This document shows positions 6,517 to 9,087 of a stretch of DNA of 9,087 nucleotides, in pieces. Location of the stretch: the NCBI GenBank assembly GCA_002424495.1, contig DIKH01000410.1:1-9087 (forward strand). Direction: 5' to 3'. How positions within the stretch are numbered: the first letter of the stretch is position 1; every line of letters starts with the position of its first letter. Made by a program: the position numbers and the translations under genes. Origin of the DNA: Desulfobacteraceae bacterium UBA5623. Lineage in GTDB: Bacteria > Desulfobacterota > DSM-4660 > Desulfatiglandales > Desulfatiglandaceae. The notes below the pieces were generated by a model. It had not been told where the DNA came from, made no database searches, and saw only the letters and a program-made list of their open reading frames with translations.

Positions 6517-9087
6517 TTATAATTTGTTAAAAGATTCCATGATATCCTTCAATCTCCAGTCAACCAGGAGCCTGAGCCTTCTGCCTCCCTGTTTTTCCCT
6601 GTAGATCAGGTGGGAGTTTTTCAGCCCATATTCAAACAGGTCCCGCGTCAGTGCAACATCCTGCTGGCAGTAATCGGCCAGTCTTTCCATGTCTCCCTCA
6701 CAAAACCATTGAACCGCTGTAAGACCATCGGCGGTCTTTTCCATGTTAAGCGTCTCTTTGGCCAGATGATCAAGGGACAGCCGAAAACCCAACAGTTTGA
6801 AGACCTGTTCCAGGATGTCAAAGGTTGGCAGGGAATTGAGATCTCTGCTGGTGTACGCGCCAAGTACACTATAGTCAAACCTTTTGATGTTAAAACCCAC
6901 TATCAGTTGAGCCCGCTCCAGGTGGGCAATCAGGGCGTCAATATCGTCTTCCCGGTAGACAAAAAAGCGATCCTCCATGCTGTCGTAGACCACTGCAACA
7001 GAGACCCTCATAAGGTGTGCGTTTTTCCATCCGCCCACCTCCCGGGCAAGTTTCTGAGTCTCAATGTCAAGGACAAGCCACCTTGGGCCGTCCTCTTTTT
7101 CCGGTTCAGGATCTTCTTCCACTGAAAACTGAGGCTGTATCTCATCTTCCACCCCGCCGGAGATCTCGCTCATAGGGATATAACCCAAAAGGCCTTCAAG
7201 TATCAACAGAGCCGCCTTTTTATCCAGCGGCTTGTTTCCTGCTCCACACTTGGGGGAATGAATGCATGAAGGGCAACCGTCTTCGCATTCACAGGCCTTT
7301 ACGAGATTCAATGTCTTTTCGAGCAGTTCCAAAATGATATCAAAACCATGCTGGGCAAGGCCCACGCCCCCAGGATAGCCATCATATATAAATATGGCGC
7401 CTTTTCCCAACTGCGGGTGAAATGGATAGCAAATGCCCCCTATGTCGTTTCTGTCACAGAGGGCGAATAGCGGAAAGACTCCGATGGCTGCATGCTCAAT
7501 GGCGTGTATACCTCCCATGAAATGAAGGCCCTTTGTCTCGATAAAGCTCTTTAAGGCCGGCTCTATCTCCACCCAGAGGCCCCTTGTCTCAAAGGTCTGA
7601 GGGGGGAGCTCCAAGGGAAATACCCCCAGAAGTTCCTGTCCGGTCAGGCCCCGTTTTTCATAGCCTGTCACCACCTCAGTGACCTTTAGCTCTCCCTCCC
7701 TGACAAGAAACTGCCCTCTTGGCCTGCTGCGAAGTGTCTTTATGATCTCTGTATCTTTTTCGGTCCTGACCCTGGTAAAATACCTGGGATCGGAACGCTG
7801 AACAATAATATCCTTTTTTTCCAAGATAAGGGCTTCAACCGCATACTGCCTTGCGCGATGAAGATAGATCGCCCCTGGGTGACATTCCTTAAATGCCCTG
7901 TTTCCGTCAATGGTCCCAATGGCCTGGCCGGTGTCTTTTTCAAATATCGTATAGGCTTGACCGCCGGAGCGAATGTTTACATTACGGTGGGGGTTCCGGC
8001 CCGGCGCCATCCAGGCGGGGGTTCCGTCTGCTGTCCTCATCAGGGCGCCCTGCCTTTCAAGGGCTTCCAGATGCTCTGCCAGGTCCATGGGCCAGAATTT
8101 CCGGTCTTCTAGAGTGATAGGCTCCTCTGCGGCCGCACACGGCAGATGGGCCTTTACAACATAGGGGTTATGGGGGTCCAAGACAGCGGCCTCAAATGAC
8201 CTCGAAAAAAAGTCGTCCGGGTTTCTCACAAAGTACTGATCCAGGGCATCGGGTTTCGCCATCAGGACGATCATGGATTCCCTGCCTGCCCGTCCAACCC
8301 TGCCGCCCCTTTGCCACGTATTTATGACCGTGCCGGGATATCCCACCAGGAGACATATATCGAGGTATCCGATATCAATGCCCATCTCGAGCGCACTGGT
8401 TGTCACCACGCCTAAGAGCTCACCGCTTGCAAGCCTCTGCTCGATCTGTCTTCTTTCCTCCGGCATAAAGCCTGCGCGGTAAGAGCTTATCTTCTTTCTA
8501 AGATCAGGAGACAGCCTGGAGACCCAGACATGGATCAGCTCGGTCACCTTTCTGGACTGGGTGAAAACAATGGTTCGGTAGCCTTTGCGTATACAATCAA
8601 CAAATAGTTTGGCCGAAGAAAAATTCGGGCTTGCCTCAGGGTTGAGGAACAAAAAATGCTGACCGGCCCGCGGCGCACCCATGGTTTGAACCACCTGAAG
8701 CCTTTCCCCGATCAGGACTTCACCGAACTTTCCGGGATTTCTCACTGTGGCCGACAACAGGATGAAACGGGGGCTTGATCCGTAGAGCCCGCACAGTCTT
8801 TTCAGCCTGCAAATGATCTGATTCAGGTGCGATCCCAAAATGCCCCGGTATGTGTGGACCTCGTCCAGTATAACATATTTAAGGTTTTTAAGGAGCCTCT
8901 CCCAGCCCTGATGAAAGGCAAGTATTCCCTGATGGAGCATGTCAGGGTTGGTAAACAGGATCTGCGGCACTTGGCTCTTGATCTTTTTTCGCTTATAGGG
9001 GGTGGTGTCCCCGTCATATATATCCGCCCAAATCCTTGGTCCTTCTATGTCCTTTAGCCACATGGAAAGGCCTTTTAACTGGTCCTG
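6517..9087 (-). CDS. MrfA-type SF2 helicase fused to an MrfB-type RNase H-like exonuclease (5' end outside window)
   Basis: The frame is open to the window edge, so 856 residues are visible and the N-terminus with the Walker A motif is missing; QDQ at the edge looks like the end of motif Ia. Numbering from the Met at 9061-9063: TNPDMLH 38-44, DEVH box 67-70, SAT 104-106, IVFTQSRK 165-172, TTSALEMGIDIG 221-232, and motif VI QRGGRVGRAGR 251-261. These mark the YprA/MrfA helicase group. The MrfA zinc-binding (DUF1998) region follows at about 515-622, with IEHAAIG, YDGYPGGVG and Cys591, 593, 597, 600 and 606. After an acidic linker (637-660) comes an RNase H-like DEDD exonuclease domain: Asp666 and Glu668 in VLDIET, Asp730 in GFNIKRFD, and Asp802 in YCQQD with Tyr798 (DEDDy pattern). 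In Bacillus subtilis these are the separate genes mrfA and mrfB, which act in repair of mitomycin C lesions. This gene likely heads or lies early in the - strand operon. Confidence 0.9.
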   Translation of the reverse strand, partial: QDQLKGLSMWLKDIEGPRIWADIYDGDTTPYKRKKIKSQVPQILFTNPDMLHQGILAFHQGWERLLKNLKYVILDEVHTYRGILGSHLNQIICRLKRLCGLYGSSPRFILLSATVRNPGKFGEVLIGERLQVVQTMGAPRAGQHFLFLNPEASPNFSSAKLFVDCIRKGYRTIVFTQSRKVTELIHVWVSRLSPDLRKKISSYRAGFMPEERRQIEQRLASGELLGVVTTSALEMGIDIGYLDICLLVGYPGTVINTWQRGGRVGRAGRESMIVLMAKPDALDQYFVRNPDDFFSRSFEAAVLDPHNPYVVKAHLPCAAAEEPITLEDRKFWPMDLAEHLEALERQGALMRTADGTPAWMAPGRNPHRNVNIRSGGQAYTIFEKDTGQAIGTIDGNRAFKECHPGAIYLHRARQYAVEALILEKKDIIVQRSDPRYFTRVRTEKDTEIIKTLRSRPRGQFLVREGELKVTEVVTGYEKRGLTGQELLGVFPLELPPQTFETRGLWVEIEPALKSFIETKGLHFMGGIHAIEHAAIGVFPLFALCDRNDIGGICYPFHPQLGKGAIFIYDGYPGGVGLAQHGFDIILELLEKTLNLVKACECEDGCPSCIHSPKCGAGNKPLDKKAALLILEGLLGYIPMSEISGGVEDEIQPQFSVEEDPEPEKEDGPRWLVLDIETQKLAREVGGWKNAHLMRVSVAVVYDSMEDRFFVYREDDIDALIAHLERAQLIVGFNIKRFDYSVLGAYTSRDLNSLPTFDILEQVFKLLGFRLSLDHLAKETLNMEKTADGLTAVQWFCEGDMERLADYCQQDVALTRDLFEYGLKNSHLIYREKQGGRRLRLLVDWRLKDIMESFNKL

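Noticed and set aside
6610..7125. 171-codon open frame on the + strand, antisense to the exonuclease domain
   Set aside because: It is a shadow of the helicase-exonuclease gene, whose motifs are intact in this stretch; the translated product shows no recognisable domain.
7858..8482. Several overlapping + strand open frames antisense to the helicase
   Set aside because: Their sequences are arginine-, proline- and serine-rich in the way antisense frames of a coding gene often are, and the - strand helicase motifs explain the region.

Overview
The window suggests a motile, Gram-negative, anaerobic bacterium. A stand-alone heptose-1-phosphate adenylyltransferase points to LPS. A CooC-type nickel-insertion ATPase points to a CO dehydrogenase. 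A CheX phosphatase with a receiver protein behind a sigma28-like promoter points to chemotaxis or motility. This mix would fit a Desulfobacterota (former Deltaproteobacteria) lineage, but that placement is inferred from gene content, not from phylogeny.

Layout: two gene blocks converge on a hairpin at about 4787-4811. On the + strand come the 3' part of a cooC-like gene (1-669, cut by the window edge), serC (710-1795, phosphoserine aminotransferase), asnS (1834-3228, asparaginyl-tRNA synthetase), then a gap of about 250 bases with a candidate sigma28 promoter (3405-3432). This promoter leads into a two-gene signalling unit: a CheX-type phosphatase (3481-3966) and a receiver protein with a C-terminal STAS-like domain (3982-4725). 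On the - strand, in transcription order, come a large SF2 helicase fused to an RNase H-like DEDD exonuclease (6517-9087, N-terminus outside the window), a small YkgJ-type cysteine-cluster protein (6120-6488), a ComF/GntX-type phosphoribosyltransferase-like protein (5386-6123, ATGA overlap with the previous gene), and a stand-alone HldE-C/RfaE2-type adenylyltransferase (4817-5308).

How the genes may work together: cooC, serC and asnS are metabolic or housekeeping genes that lie close together without an obvious shared pathway. CheX and the receiver-STAS protein look like a phosphatase and its own substrate, a small phospho-switch away from a main che operon. The helicase-exonuclease joins in one chain what Bacillus subtilis encodes as MrfA and MrfB (mitomycin repair). 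It is followed by two more cysteine-rich proteins, one of them ComF-like, so this operon may act in DNA repair or processing. The two most notable items are the MrfA-MrfB fusion and the sigma28-linked CheX/receiver-STAS pair. I saw no tRNA, rRNA, CRISPR array, insertion sequence or attachment site.
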